Source: Denitratisoma sp.
GTDB lineage: Bacteria > Pseudomonadota > Gammaproteobacteria > Burkholderiales > Rhodocyclaceae
Direction of reading: 5' to 3'
Assembly (NCBI GenBank): GCA_032027165.1
Contig: JAVSMO010000001.1
Location: 1,862,458 to 1,926,457, forward strand
DNA: 64,000 bases
The translations under genes were made by a program, and so were the position numbers. Below are positions 8,165-16,291 of the stretch, in pieces; within the stretch, counting starts at the first letter, position 1, and every line of letters begins with the position of its first letter. The notes beneath the pieces are model-generated. The model was not told the DNA's origin and searched no databases. It worked only from the letters and a program-made list of their open reading frames with translations.

Positions 8165-8542
8165 ATGAAAATCCTGGTGATCGATCCGAATCCGCTGTTC
8201 CGTCAGGCCAGCCGCAACTTCATCGCCGCCCTGCCGGAATGCGAGTGTCTTGTCGCCGCCTCGCTGCAGGACGCGCTCGACCAGGATGAAACGCGCCGGT
8301 CGGACATGATCCTGATCGACTATGCGCTCGGCCGGCGCGGCGCCGGCTGCGGAATGCACGCGCTGCGGACGCTGGCCCCCGCCGCGTGCATCGTCCTGCT
8401 GGCCGACGATGCCGCCGCCTACCGCGGCAGCAGCCTGGCGGCGGGCGCCGACGATTGCACCGGCAAGGACGCGCTCGGCAGAGAGCTGCCGCGGCTGCTC
8501 GCCGGCCTCGCCCGCCGCGGCGGGCAGGAGGCGCGGCCGTGA
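8165..8542 (+). CDS. Single-domain response regulator (receiver only)
   Basis: The 125 residues form one receiver fold. The phosphoacceptor is Asp52 in MILIDYALG, and Asp7 is present in VIDPNP, but the usual C-terminal Lys is replaced by a less clear DCTGKDALG segment. It is the first gene of a tightly packed run, and its TGA overlaps the GTG start of the GGDEF-EAL gene by four bases. It may shuttle phosphate between the kinase at 6256 or 11199 and the receivers of the next gene. The palindromic sites C and D lie 55-95 bases before its start. Confidence 0.75.
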   Translation: MKILVIDPNPLFRQASRNFIAALPECECLVAASLQDALDQDETRRSDMILIDYALGRRGAGCGMHALRTLAPAACIVLLADDAAAYRGSSLAAGADDCTGKDALGRELPRLLAGLARRGGQEARP

Positions 8543-11202
8543 ACGAGGCGATCGCGGCCGCACGACGCCCGCTGCGCGTGCTGCTCGTCGAGGACACCGC
8601 CGACGACGCCGTCCTGCTGATGCGCACCCTCGCCAAGGGCGGCTTCGCGCCGGAGCACATCCGCGTCGACACCGCCAAAGCGATGCGCGAGGCGCTCGAC
8701 GCCGGCGCCTGGGACATCGTCATCTCCGATTACTCGCTGCCGGAGTTCAGCGCCTTCCAGGCGCTGGAGATGACCAAGCGGCACGATCCGGACCTGCCCT
8801 TCATCATCGTTTCCGGCAACATCGGCGAGGACGTCGCCGTCGGCGCCATGCGCGCCGGCGCCCAGGACTACCTGCTCAAGCACAACCTGAAGCGGCTGGC
8901 GCCGGCGGTGGCGCGCGAACTGGACGAAGCCGCCAGCCGCCGCAACCGTCTCGCCGCCGAACAGGCCCTGCGCGAGCAGCGCCATCGCCTCGACAGCATC
9001 CTGAACGCCCTCGGCGACATCGTCTGGTCGGTCAGCCTGCCCGACCTGCGTGTCGCGCACCTCAACCCGGCGGCTGAATTCATCCTCGGCCATCCGCTCG
9101 ACAGCCTCAAACGCGGACTCAAGTTCTGGCACAGGAAAGTCATCCACCCCGGCGACCGCGACCGCATGCGCGGCTACCTCAGGAACACCCTGCGCAGCGG
9201 CGCCAACAGCGCCGAATACCGCATCGTGCGCCCCGACGGCACGATACGCTGGCTGTTCGACCGCTCGCGCGTGATCATGGATGAGCAGGGCCGCCCGATG
9301 CGCATCGACGGCGTCGCCAGCGACGTCACCCGGCACAAGGAAAGCCAGGCCCTGCTTTACCGCGCCGCCCACCATGACGCGCTGACCGGCCTGCCCAACC
9401 GCAAGCTGATGCAGGAGCGCCTGCGCCAGGGCCTGGCCCGCCACGACCGCGAGGGCGGCACGCTGGCGCTGATGCTGATCGACATCGACCGCTTCAAGAC
9501 CATCAACGACAGCCTCGGCCACAAGGCCGGCGACAGCATGCTATGCCAGGTCGCCGAGCGCCTCGCCGGCAGCCTGCGCGAGGAGGACACCGTGGCCCGC
9601 CTCGGCGGGGACGAGTTCGTCGTCGTCCTGCCCGACGTCGCCGACGAAGCCGGCGCCGCCGCCGTGGTTCACAAGTTGACTGCCGCGCTGGTCCCGCCTA
9701 TGAAGGTCGACGGGCGCACCATCCATTGCACCGCGAGTTTCGGCATCGCGCTCAGTCCGCGCGACGGCGAGGACGTCGAGTCGCTGCTGAAAAACGCCGA
9801 CACCGCCATGTACGCCGCCAAGCGCGGCGGGCGCAACGCCCATCGCTTCTACGCGGCTGAGATGAACGCCGCCGCGGCCCGGCTGCTCGATCTGGAGAAC
9901 GCCCTGCGCGGCGCGCTCGAGCGCCGCGAGTTCGAGGTGTACTACCAGCCGCAGGTGGACCTCGCCCGCGACGGCGCCGTCTGCGGCTTCGAGGCCCTGC
10001 TGCGCTGGCGCCATCCCGAGCGCGGCCTGATCCCGCCGGCCGAATTCATCCCGCTCGCCGAGGAAACCGGCCTCATCGTGCCCATCGGCGAATGGGTGCT
10101 CGGCGAAGCCTGCCGCCAGGCAAGAACCTGGATCGAGCGCTTCGACCCGGACCTGCGCGTCGCCGTGAACCTCTCCGCCCGCCAGTTCGCCCGGCCCGGC
10201 CTGGCCCAGACCGTCGCCGCCACGCTGGCGGCCTGCGGCCTGACGGCGCGCAACCTCGAGCTGGAACTGACCGAATCGATGATCATGGACGATCCCGACC
10301 AGTCCGGCCGCATCCTGGCCGAGCTCAAGGCGATGGGCATCACGCTGGCGGTCGACGATTTCGGCACCGGCTACTCGAGCCTGGCCTATCTGCGCCGCTT
10401 CCCCATCGATGTGCTGAAGATCGACCAGTCCTTCGTCAGCGACCTCGTTTCCAACCCGGACGACGCCGCCATCTGCGCCTCGATCATCGCCATGGCGCAC
10501 TCGCTGCGCCTGAAGGTCGTCGCCGAGGGCGTCGAAAACGATGGCCAGCTCGGCTTCCTCGCCCAGCGCGGCTGCGACCATGCGCAGGGCTACCTGATCG
10601 GCAGGCCACTTCCGTCCGTCGACGCCACCACCCTGCTCGGCAAGGGCGGCACGTCCATCCGGCACGTGCGCGCCGCCGACGCGGGAATGCGCACCCTGCT
10701 GCTGGTCGACGACGACGCCTACATCCGCGCCGCCCTGCAGCGCCTGTTGCGCCCGGACGGCTACCGCATCCTCGCCGCCCGCGACGCCGCCGAGGCCTTC
10801 GACCTGCTGGCGGCGAACCGCGTCGGCGTGATCGTCGCCGACCAGCGCATGCCCGGCATGAGCGGGGCGGAGTTCCTCGGCCACGTCAAGGAGCTGCATC
10901 CCGACGTCGTGCGCATCATGCTCTCGGGCGGCACCGACCCCCAGTCGGTGATCGAGTCGATCAACGCCGGCGCGGTCTACCGCTACGTCACCAAGCCCTG
11001 GGACGACGAGCAACTGCGCGCCATCGTCCGCGAGGCCTTCGGCCGCGAAGCGCTGCAGCGCGAGAACACCCAGCTCAGCCTCCAGTACCGCAATGCGTGC
11101 GCCCGGCTGGCGGAACTGGAGGCGGCGCTGCAGGGCGATGCGGAACGCCCGTCGCGTCCGCGCGGCAAGACGAAAGTCAGTCTCGCCAGGACGGCGCCAT
11201 GA
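8539..11202 (+). CDS. Receiver-PAS-GGDEF-EAL-receiver protein, c-di-GMP turnover
   Basis: This 887-residue protein controls cyclic di-GMP. It has a receiver (about 13-130; Asp64 in VISDYSLPEF), a PAS domain (about 147-275), a GGDEF domain with an intact RLGGDEF signature (356-360) and an EAL domain with EAL at 485-487, DDFGTGYSSL and KIDQSFV. A second receiver (about 716-835; Asp768 in VIVADQRMPGMSG) ends the chain. An inhibitory RxxD site sits five residues before GGDEF (REED). Both catalytic motifs look active, so net activity could switch with phosphorylation. A receiver at each end is unusual. The start is the GTG at 8539, coupled by a GTGA overlap to the preceding receiver. A dispersed repeat forms its last coding bases. 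Confidence 0.93.
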   Translation: MNEAIAAARRPLRVLLVEDTADDAVLLMRTLAKGGFAPEHIRVDTAKAMREALDAGAWDIVISDYSLPEFSAFQALEMTKRHDPDLPFIIVSGNIGEDVAVGAMRAGAQDYLLKHNLKRLAPAVARELDEAASRRNRLAAEQALREQRHRLDSILNALGDIVWSVSLPDLRVAHLNPAAEFILGHPLDSLKRGLKFWHRKVIHPGDRDRMRGYLRNTLRSGANSAEYRIVRPDGTIRWLFDRSRVIMDEQGRPMRIDGVASDVTRHKESQALLYRAAHHDALTGLPNRKLMQERLRQGLARHDREGGTLALMLIDIDRFKTINDSLGHKAGDSMLCQVAERLAGSLREEDTVARLGGDEFVVVLPDVADEAGAAAVVHKLTAALVPPMKVDGRTIHCTASFGIALSPRDGEDVESLLKNADTAMYAAKRGGRNAHRFYAAEMNAAAARLLDLENALRGALERREFEVYYQPQVDLARDGAVCGFEALLRWRHPERGLIPPAEFIPLAEETGLIVPIGEWVLGEACRQARTWIERFDPDLRVAVNLSARQFARPGLAQTVAATLAACGLTARNLELELTESMIMDDPDQSGRILAELKAMGITLAVDDFGTGYSSLAYLRRFPIDVLKIDQSFVSDLVSNPDDAAICASIIAMAHSLRLKVVAEGVENDGQLGFLAQRGCDHAQGYLIGRPLPSVDATTLLGKGGTSIRHVRAADAGMRTLLLVDDDAYIRAALQRLLRPDGYRILAARDAAEAFDLLAANRVGVIVADQRMPGMSGAEFLGHVKELHPDVVRIMLSGGTDPQSVIESINAGAVYRYVTKPWDDEQLRAIVREAFGREALQRENTQLSLQYRNACARLAELEAALQGDAERPSRPRGKTKVSLARTAP
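11173..11197 (+). repeat. Dispersed repeat copy at a coupled stop/start
   Basis: This copy matches the 25-base consensus at 22 of 25 positions (core AAAGTCAGTCTC). It encodes the C-terminal KVSLARTA of the GGDEF-EAL protein and ends one base before the ATGA overlap that starts the next kinase. Confidence 0.8.
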
Positions 11203-13661
11203 ACCGGCAGGCAAGAACGGCCAGGCGCGAGAGCGGACCGCCCGTCCGGACCGCCGATATGGTTGTTGAGAGCGCGCAGGGCGTGTTCCGCCAGGACGCC
11301 CGGGGCGTTTTCGTCCAGGTCGATGCGCGCGCCGCCGGCATGCTCGGCTACAGCGCGGACGAACTGACCGGCCTGCACTACAGCGTCCTGCATTTCGAGG
11401 ACGGGCTGACGCGCGCGCAGCACAACTTCGCACAGCGCCTGGCCGGCAGCGCCGGCACCATCGAATACCGCCTGCGCCGCAAGGACGGCACGCCGGTGTG
11501 GGTCGCCGTCTCCTCGGTGCCGCATGTCGACGCGGCCGGCAACTGCATCGGCGTCACCGGCTTCCTGAGCGACATCGACCAGCGCCGGCGGCTGGAGAAC
11601 CTGGCCGGGCAGGAGCGGCGCCTGCTGCGCCTGATCGCCGGCCATTGCCCGCTCAGCGCCGTGATGGAGGACCTTTGCATGACGCTGGCGGACGTCTCGC
11701 GCCATCCGCTGCAGGTCGCCGTGATGCTGGTCGACGGCCAGAACCTGACCTGCCTCGCCGCACCCGGTCTGCCGCCGCGCTATCGCGCCGAGCATGCAAC
11801 CCTGCCCCTGGCGACCAGCGGCATGGCCTGTGCCGAAGCGGTGCGCAGCGGGCGCGTCGTCGTGGCGAACACCGCCGGGCCGGACGCCGCCCCGGAAACC
11901 GCCGCCTTGCGCCGCGACTACGGCGTCGGCGCGGTCTGGGCCTATCCGGTCGTGCAGGGCGGCGAAACCCTCGGCGCCCTGGTCCTGCTGCCGCGGGTGG
12001 CGGGCGAACCGGACGCCGAGGACGAGCGCACCATACGCTTCGCGCTCGAAGTGGCCCGCCTGGCGCTCGCCCACGAGCGCAAGGCCGAGGCCCTGCGACT
12101 GTCGGAACAGCGCTTCCGCGACTACGCGGAACTGTCGGCCGACTGGTACTGGGAGCAAGACGCCGAATTCCGCTTCACTTACATGTCGGGCGGGGTCTGC
12201 AACAAGGGCGGCTTCCGCGTCGCCGACAGCCTGGGAAAAACACGCTGGGAGCTGCCCATCGAGGGCGTCGATGCGGCGCAATGGGCCGCGCACCGCGCCC
12301 TGCTCGAACGCCAGGAGGTCTTCCGCGATTTCACCTACGTCATCCGTGTCCCCGGCGGATCGCCTCGCTGGTTTTCGGTGAGCGGCAAGCCGGTGTTCGG
12401 CGCGGGCGGCCGCTTCCAGGGCTACCGGGGCATCGGCCGCGACGTCACCGAGCGGGTGATCGCGCAGAACATCCTGGAAAGGACGCGGCACTGGCTCGAA
12501 CAGGCCGTGAAGGCGGCCGGTATCGGGCTATGGGAACGCGATGTCGAAAGCTGGGACTTCCAGTTCACCTCCAACTGGAAGGCGCTGTTCGGCTACGCCG
12601 AAGGGGAAATCGGCAACTCCGCCGCGGACTTCGACCGTCTGATCCATCCCGACGACCTGACGCGCGTGCATGCGGCGGCCCGCGCCTATGCGGCCAATCC
12701 GCAGGGCGAATACCAGAACCGCTTCCGCATCCGGCACAAGGACGGCGCGTGGCGCTGGGTGCTCTCGCGCGGCAACCTCCTCGACGATCCGGTGAGCAAG
12801 CGCCGCACCTGGATGGGCTGCCACCTCGACATCACGGAGCAGATCCAGGCCGAGCAGCGGATCTCCGAGCTGGCCGCCACCCTGGAGGCGCGCGTGCGCG
12901 CCCGCACGGCGGCGCTGGAAGAAGCCAACCGCGAGCTCGATGCCTTCAACTTTTCCGTATCGCACGACTTGCGCACGCCGTTGCGCGCCATCGAAGGCTT
13001 CAGCCAGGCCCTGCTCGAGGACTGCCACGGCCGGCTCGACGCGACCGGACACGACCACCTGCGGCGCATCGTCGCCGCGACGGCGCGGATGGGCGAGCTG
13101 ATCGAGGCGCTCTACGACCTGTCAGTGCTATCCCGCGCACCGCTTTACCTGCGCCCGGTGCGCCTCTCCGACATGGCGCGCGAACTGGTCGCCGAGCTGT
13201 GCGAGCGGGAGCCGGGGCGCACGATGGAAGCCGACATCGCAGAAACGCCCGCCGCCGAGGGCGACGCGCGGCTGCTGCGCCTCATGCTGGCCAACCTGCT
13301 CGGCAACGCCTGGAAGTACACGTCCAGGACGGCCCGCGGCCGCATCGCCTTCGGCGCCCGTACGGACGAGCGCGGCCGCTGCATCTACTTCGTGCGCGAC
13401 AACGGCGCCGGCTTCGACATGCGCTTCGCCGACAAGCTGTTCCGCATGTTCCACCGCCTGCATCGCGAGGAGGAGTTCGGCGGACAGGGCGTCGGCCTCA
13501 CCACGGCGCATCGCGTGGTCGCCCGGCACGGCGGCCGCATCTGGGCCGAGGCCGCGCCGGGATCGGGCGCGACATTCTTCTTCACGCTGTGGGATGAGGC
13601 CGACCTGCGCAGCGAAATGCTCCAGCCGGCGGACGACGGCTGGGCGCCACTGGAGGCATGA
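11199..13661 (+). CDS. PAS-GAF-PAS-PAS histidine kinase
   Basis: The 820-residue soluble kinase has a PAS domain (about 25-130), a GAF domain (about 140-290), two more PAS domains (about 300-425 and 430-555) and a coil. HisKA follows with His589 in SVSHDLRTPLRAI, then HATPase with LANLLGNAWKYT, DNGAGFDM and GQGVGLTTA. It has no membrane segment and no receiver of its own. It lies in the run 8165-14508, with its ATG overlapping the GGDEF-EAL stop by four bases. The neighbouring receivers (8165, and both ends of the 8539 product) are its likely phosphate acceptors. The first residues, before the PAS domain, are basic and variable. Confidence 0.92.
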   Translation: MNRQARTARRESGPPVRTADMVVESAQGVFRQDARGVFVQVDARAAGMLGYSADELTGLHYSVLHFEDGLTRAQHNFAQRLAGSAGTIEYRLRRKDGTPVWVAVSSVPHVDAAGNCIGVTGFLSDIDQRRRLENLAGQERRLLRLIAGHCPLSAVMEDLCMTLADVSRHPLQVAVMLVDGQNLTCLAAPGLPPRYRAEHATLPLATSGMACAEAVRSGRVVVANTAGPDAAPETAALRRDYGVGAVWAYPVVQGGETLGALVLLPRVAGEPDAEDERTIRFALEVARLALAHERKAEALRLSEQRFRDYAELSADWYWEQDAEFRFTYMSGGVCNKGGFRVADSLGKTRWELPIEGVDAAQWAAHRALLERQEVFRDFTYVIRVPGGSPRWFSVSGKPVFGAGGRFQGYRGIGRDVTERVIAQNILERTRHWLEQAVKAAGIGLWERDVESWDFQFTSNWKALFGYAEGEIGNSAADFDRLIHPDDLTRVHAAARAYAANPQGEYQNRFRIRHKDGAWRWVLSRGNLLDDPVSKRRTWMGCHLDITEQIQAEQRISELAATLEARVRARTAALEEANRELDAFNFSVSHDLRTPLRAIEGFSQALLEDCHGRLDATGHDHLRRIVAATARMGELIEALYDLSVLSRAPLYLRPVRLSDMARELVAELCEREPGRTMEADIAETPAAEGDARLLRLMLANLLGNAWKYTSRTARGRIAFGARTDERGRCIYFVRDNGAGFDMRFADKLFRMFHRLHREEEFGGQGVGLTTAHRVVARHGGRIWAEAAPGSGATFFFTLWDEADLRSEMLQPADDGWAPLEA

Positions 13662-13662
13662 C

Positions 13663-14508
13663 ATGGACGACCCTGAACGCATCGACTGCGACATCGACCT
13701 GAAATCCTTGATCGCCGACATTCGCCCGACGCGCCTGGACGGCGTGCTGCGCGGGTTGCTCGGCGAGGATTTCCGCCTGTGCGACAACAACGGGGAGACG
13801 TTGCTGGGCGATCGCCGCGCGTCGCGCGGCGTGGACGGCGTCCCGCTGCAATATCGGCTTGATCGCGTCGGCACGCTGTCCGCACCGTCCGCCGCACCGG
13901 AAAACCTGCGTGCCGCCGCCGACTTCCTCGAACTGGTCTTCGAGGCGGGCGAACGCCTTGGCATGGCCGCCGGCCTGCATCTGCAGGCGGCACAGGAGGA
14001 TTACCGGGCGCTGCTCGAACGGCATGCCGCGCTCGCCGGTGCCGAGGCGCACTATCGCGCGCTGGCCGGCGAGCTCGAAGCGCGCGTGCAGGTCCAGGTG
14101 GCGACCATCGAGCGCACCTGGAGCCAGCTCTACCAGGCCGAACGCCAGGCCGCCGGAATCGCGCAGGAACTCGACGCTCCGCTCGATCTCATCCTCTGCA
14201 ATCTCGCCACGGCGCGCAGCTATCTGCGCCACTTCGTCCGGCTCGCCGGCCTGATCGGACAGTCCGATGCCGCCGCGCTGAAAGCGTACTGGCAGGAGCA
14301 CGGGCTGGAGCATGCCCTGCGCGACTTCGCCGAACTCGTCGAAGCGTCGCTCGACAACGCCGAGCGGATGGCGCATGTCGTGACCGGCCTGAAGGACGAC
14401 TCCCAGGCCGATGCCGCCACGGAAACCGACGCGGACCTGAACGAATGCCTGCACCAGCCCCCGGGCGCCGGCAGCGTTGCCTGGCCGGCGCCGTCCCGCC
14501 GGGACTGA
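13663..14508 (+). CDS. Degenerate histidine-kinase-like protein without catalytic domain
   Basis: The start lies one base after the previous stop. The 281 residues hold an N-terminal region I cannot assign, a coil (about 105-165), then a segment that looks like the dimerisation helix of an NtrB/PAS kinase. The usual AHEINNP box has become AQELDAP, with Gln168 in place of the phosphoacceptor His. It is followed by the family-like NLATARSYLRHF pattern. No ATP-binding domain is present, and the frame ends in Pro/Arg-rich residues inside a perfect dispersed repeat. It is either a pseudokinase adaptor that pairs with the upstream kinase or a remnant truncated at the repeat. Codon use looks normal, so it may still be made. 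Confidence 0.7.
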   Translation: MDDPERIDCDIDLKSLIADIRPTRLDGVLRGLLGEDFRLCDNNGETLLGDRRASRGVDGVPLQYRLDRVGTLSAPSAAPENLRAAADFLELVFEAGERLGMAAGLHLQAAQEDYRALLERHAALAGAEAHYRALAGELEARVQVQVATIERTWSQLYQAERQAAGIAQELDAPLDLILCNLATARSYLRHFVRLAGLIGQSDAAALKAYWQEHGLEHALRDFAELVEASLDNAERMAHVVTGLKDDSQADAATETDADLNECLHQPPGAGSVAWPAPSRRD

Positions 14509-14512
14509 CTTT
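14488..14512 (-). repeat. Dispersed repeat copy, perfect 25 of 25
   Basis: This is a perfect reverse-strand copy of the 25-base consensus. It covers the last codons and stop of the degenerate kinase gene at 13663 (residues PSRRD then stop) and runs four bases past it. Confidence 0.9.
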
Positions 14513-14535
14513 CCGACCGCAGCAATTGCAGCCGC

Positions 14536-14946
14536 CTAGATCGTCCACTCCTCGCCGCACTTGCGGCAGCACACCTTGAGCCAGACTTCCTTGGGATCGG
14601 CGATGTTGGCGGGCTCCTCGTGCAGGGCGCGGCCGGCGTCGACGATGCTGAACTTCGCGTAGGCATTGCAGGCGGGGCAGTGGGCGTGGTCGCCGATGTG
14701 CTCGGCGACCAGCATGATGCGCTTGTAGCGCTCCCAGCAGAACAGGCTCACCCAGACGCCGCCGAGGCCGACGGCCAGCGCCAGGACCAGGCCGCCCGGG
14801 CCCTTGCGGCCGCCGAACAGTTCGAGCGAGGAGGCCACGGCGATGATGCCGAGGAAGCAGGTCGTCAGGTAAAGATGGCCCTCGATGAGCTGGCGCTCAT
14901 ACCACTTCCGGAAGCCGAGCTTGCGCATCCTGCCGAGGGTGTCCAT
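14536..14946 (-). CDS. Small membrane protein with C-terminal zinc ribbon
   Basis: The 136 residues begin with an amphipathic, basic stretch. Two membrane helices follow (about 28-45 and 52-70), then a cytosolic tail with two Cys pairs, CPAC (about residues 90-93) and CRKC (about 127-130). That spacing fits a zinc ribbon. I do not recognise a named family. The final residues (CGEEWTI) lie close to the convergent kinase remnant. The gene lies 24 bases downstream of the flavoprotein gene on the same strand and may be co-transcribed with it. Confidence 0.65.
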   Translation of the reverse strand: MDTLGRMRKLGFRKWYERQLIEGHLYLTTCFLGIIAVASSLELFGGRKGPGGLVLALAVGLGGVWVSLFCWERYKRIMLVAEHIGDHAHCPACNAYAKFSIVDAGRALHEEPANIADPKEVWLKVCCRKCGEEWTI

Positions 14947-14970
14947 GCATCAATTCTGATCCCTTTGGCC

Positions 14971-16230
14971 CTAAAGCTGAAGAAGCGGCTGGCGGGCCCC
15001 GGCCAGCCAGGCCAGGACACCCAGGCCCGCCGCGCGGCCGCTGGCGAAGCAGGCGGTGAGGAGATAGCCGCCGGTCGGCGCCTCCCAGTCCAGCATCTCG
15101 CCGGCGCAGAACACGCCGGGCAATTGGCGGATCATCAGGCGCTCGTCGAGCGCCTCGAACATCACGCCGCCGGCGCTGCTGATCGCCTCGGCTATCGGGC
15201 GCGGCGCCACCAGCCGCAGCGGCAGCGCCTTGATCGCGGCGGCGAGGCGGGCGGGGTCGGCGAAATCCTCCGCCGGCAGCACTTCGCGCAGCAGCCCGAC
15301 CTTGACGCCCTTGAGGCCGATGCAACTTTGCAGGTGGCTGGACAGCGAGCGTGCGCCGCGCGGCCGCGACAGCTCGTCGACCAGGCGCGGCAGGTCGCGG
15401 CCGGGCGCGAGGTCGAGGTGGAGGACGGCTGAGCCCCGGGCGGCGATTTCGTCGCGCAGCCGCGCCGACAGCGCGTAGACCAGGCTGCCTTCGATGCCGC
15501 TCGCCGTCACGACGAACTCGCCCTGCCGGCGCTCGACGGCGCCATCCTCATCCGCGAGCGACGCCACCACGGATTTCACGGGATGGCCGGCGAAGCGCGT
15601 GCGGAAGTGTTCGCTCCAGCCGATGTCGAAGCCGCAATTGGCCGGCCGCAGCGCCGCCACGTCGACGCCGCGCTGCACGAGCTGCGGCACCCAGGCGCCG
15701 TCGGAGCCGAGCTGCGGCCAGCTGCCGCCGCCCAGGGCCAGCACCACGGCGTCGGCGCGCACGGCTTGCTCCCCCTGCGGCGCTTGGAATCTCAGCGCGC
15801 CTGCCGCATCCCAGCCCAGCCAGCGGTGGCGCACATGGAAGCGCACGCCGGCCTCGCGCAGGCGGTGCAGCCAGGCGCGCAGCAGCGGCGCCGCCTTCTT
15901 CTCGACGGGAAACACGCGGCCGGAGCTGCCGACGAAGGTTTCGACGCCGAGCCCGCGCGCCCATTCGCGCAGGGCCTCGGGGCCGAAGGCGTCGAGCAGC
16001 GGTTCGATGCGCGCGCGGCGTCCGCCGTAGCGCGAGAGGAACAGCTCGCGCGGCTCGGCATGCGTGAGGTTCAACCCGCCCTTGCCCGCCAGCAGGAACT
16101 TGCGGCCGAGCGAGGGCATGGCGTCGTAGACGTCGACCCGCACGCCGCCGCGGCTCAGCGCCTCCGCCGCCATCAGGCCGGCGGGGCCGCCGCCGACGAT
16201 TGCAACCGAGCGTTGGGAAAGGTTCGTCAT
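14971..16230 (-). CDS. HI0933/BaiN-family flavoprotein (TIGR03862-like)
   Basis: The 419-residue protein starts with a dinucleotide-binding fold (VAIVGGGPAGLMAAEALSRGG) that should bind FAD. It then shows the family's LGRKFLLAGKGGLNLTHAE stretch and a C-terminal FAD contact (PGVFCAGEMLDWEAPTGGY). The family is a widespread set of NAD(P)/FAD-dependent oxidoreductases whose members mostly lack a known substrate. Length fits the family. I chose the ATG at 16230 because the FAD motif starts ten residues later. A strong terminator separates it from pntB upstream, so it probably has its own promoter. Confidence 0.85.
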   Translation of the reverse strand: MTNLSQRSVAIVGGGPAGLMAAEALSRGGVRVDVYDAMPSLGRKFLLAGKGGLNLTHAEPRELFLSRYGGRRARIEPLLDAFGPEALREWARGLGVETFVGSSGRVFPVEKKAAPLLRAWLHRLREAGVRFHVRHRWLGWDAAGALRFQAPQGEQAVRADAVVLALGGGSWPQLGSDGAWVPQLVQRGVDVAALRPANCGFDIGWSEHFRTRFAGHPVKSVVASLADEDGAVERRQGEFVVTASGIEGSLVYALSARLRDEIAARGSAVLHLDLAPGRDLPRLVDELSRPRGARSLSSHLQSCIGLKGVKVGLLREVLPAEDFADPARLAAAIKALPLRLVAPRPIAEAISSAGGVMFEALDERLMIRQLPGVFCAGEMLDWEAPTGGYLLTACFASGRAAGLGVLAWLAGARQPLLQL

Positions 16231-16238
16231 GAGGGTCG

Positions 16239-16272
16239 AAAACGACGACGCCCGCAGGCGCGGGCGTCGTCG
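16239..16272 (-). terminator. Rho-independent terminator after pntB
   Basis: A perfect 13-bp GC-rich stem (arms 16243-16255 and 16260-16272) with a four-base loop is followed on the minus strand by TTTTC. It lies 20 bases past the pntB stop and ends the pntA-pntB transcript. Confidence 0.8.
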
Positions 16273-16291
16273 CGGCATCGGCCGGGAAGGC

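Noticed and set aside
5221-8166. Very long minus-strand open frame opposite the signalling genes, and similar long antisense frames elsewhere
   Set aside because: They are by-products of high GC at third positions; their products are Arg/Ala/Gly-rich or low-complexity with no domain, while the plus strand has clear domains.
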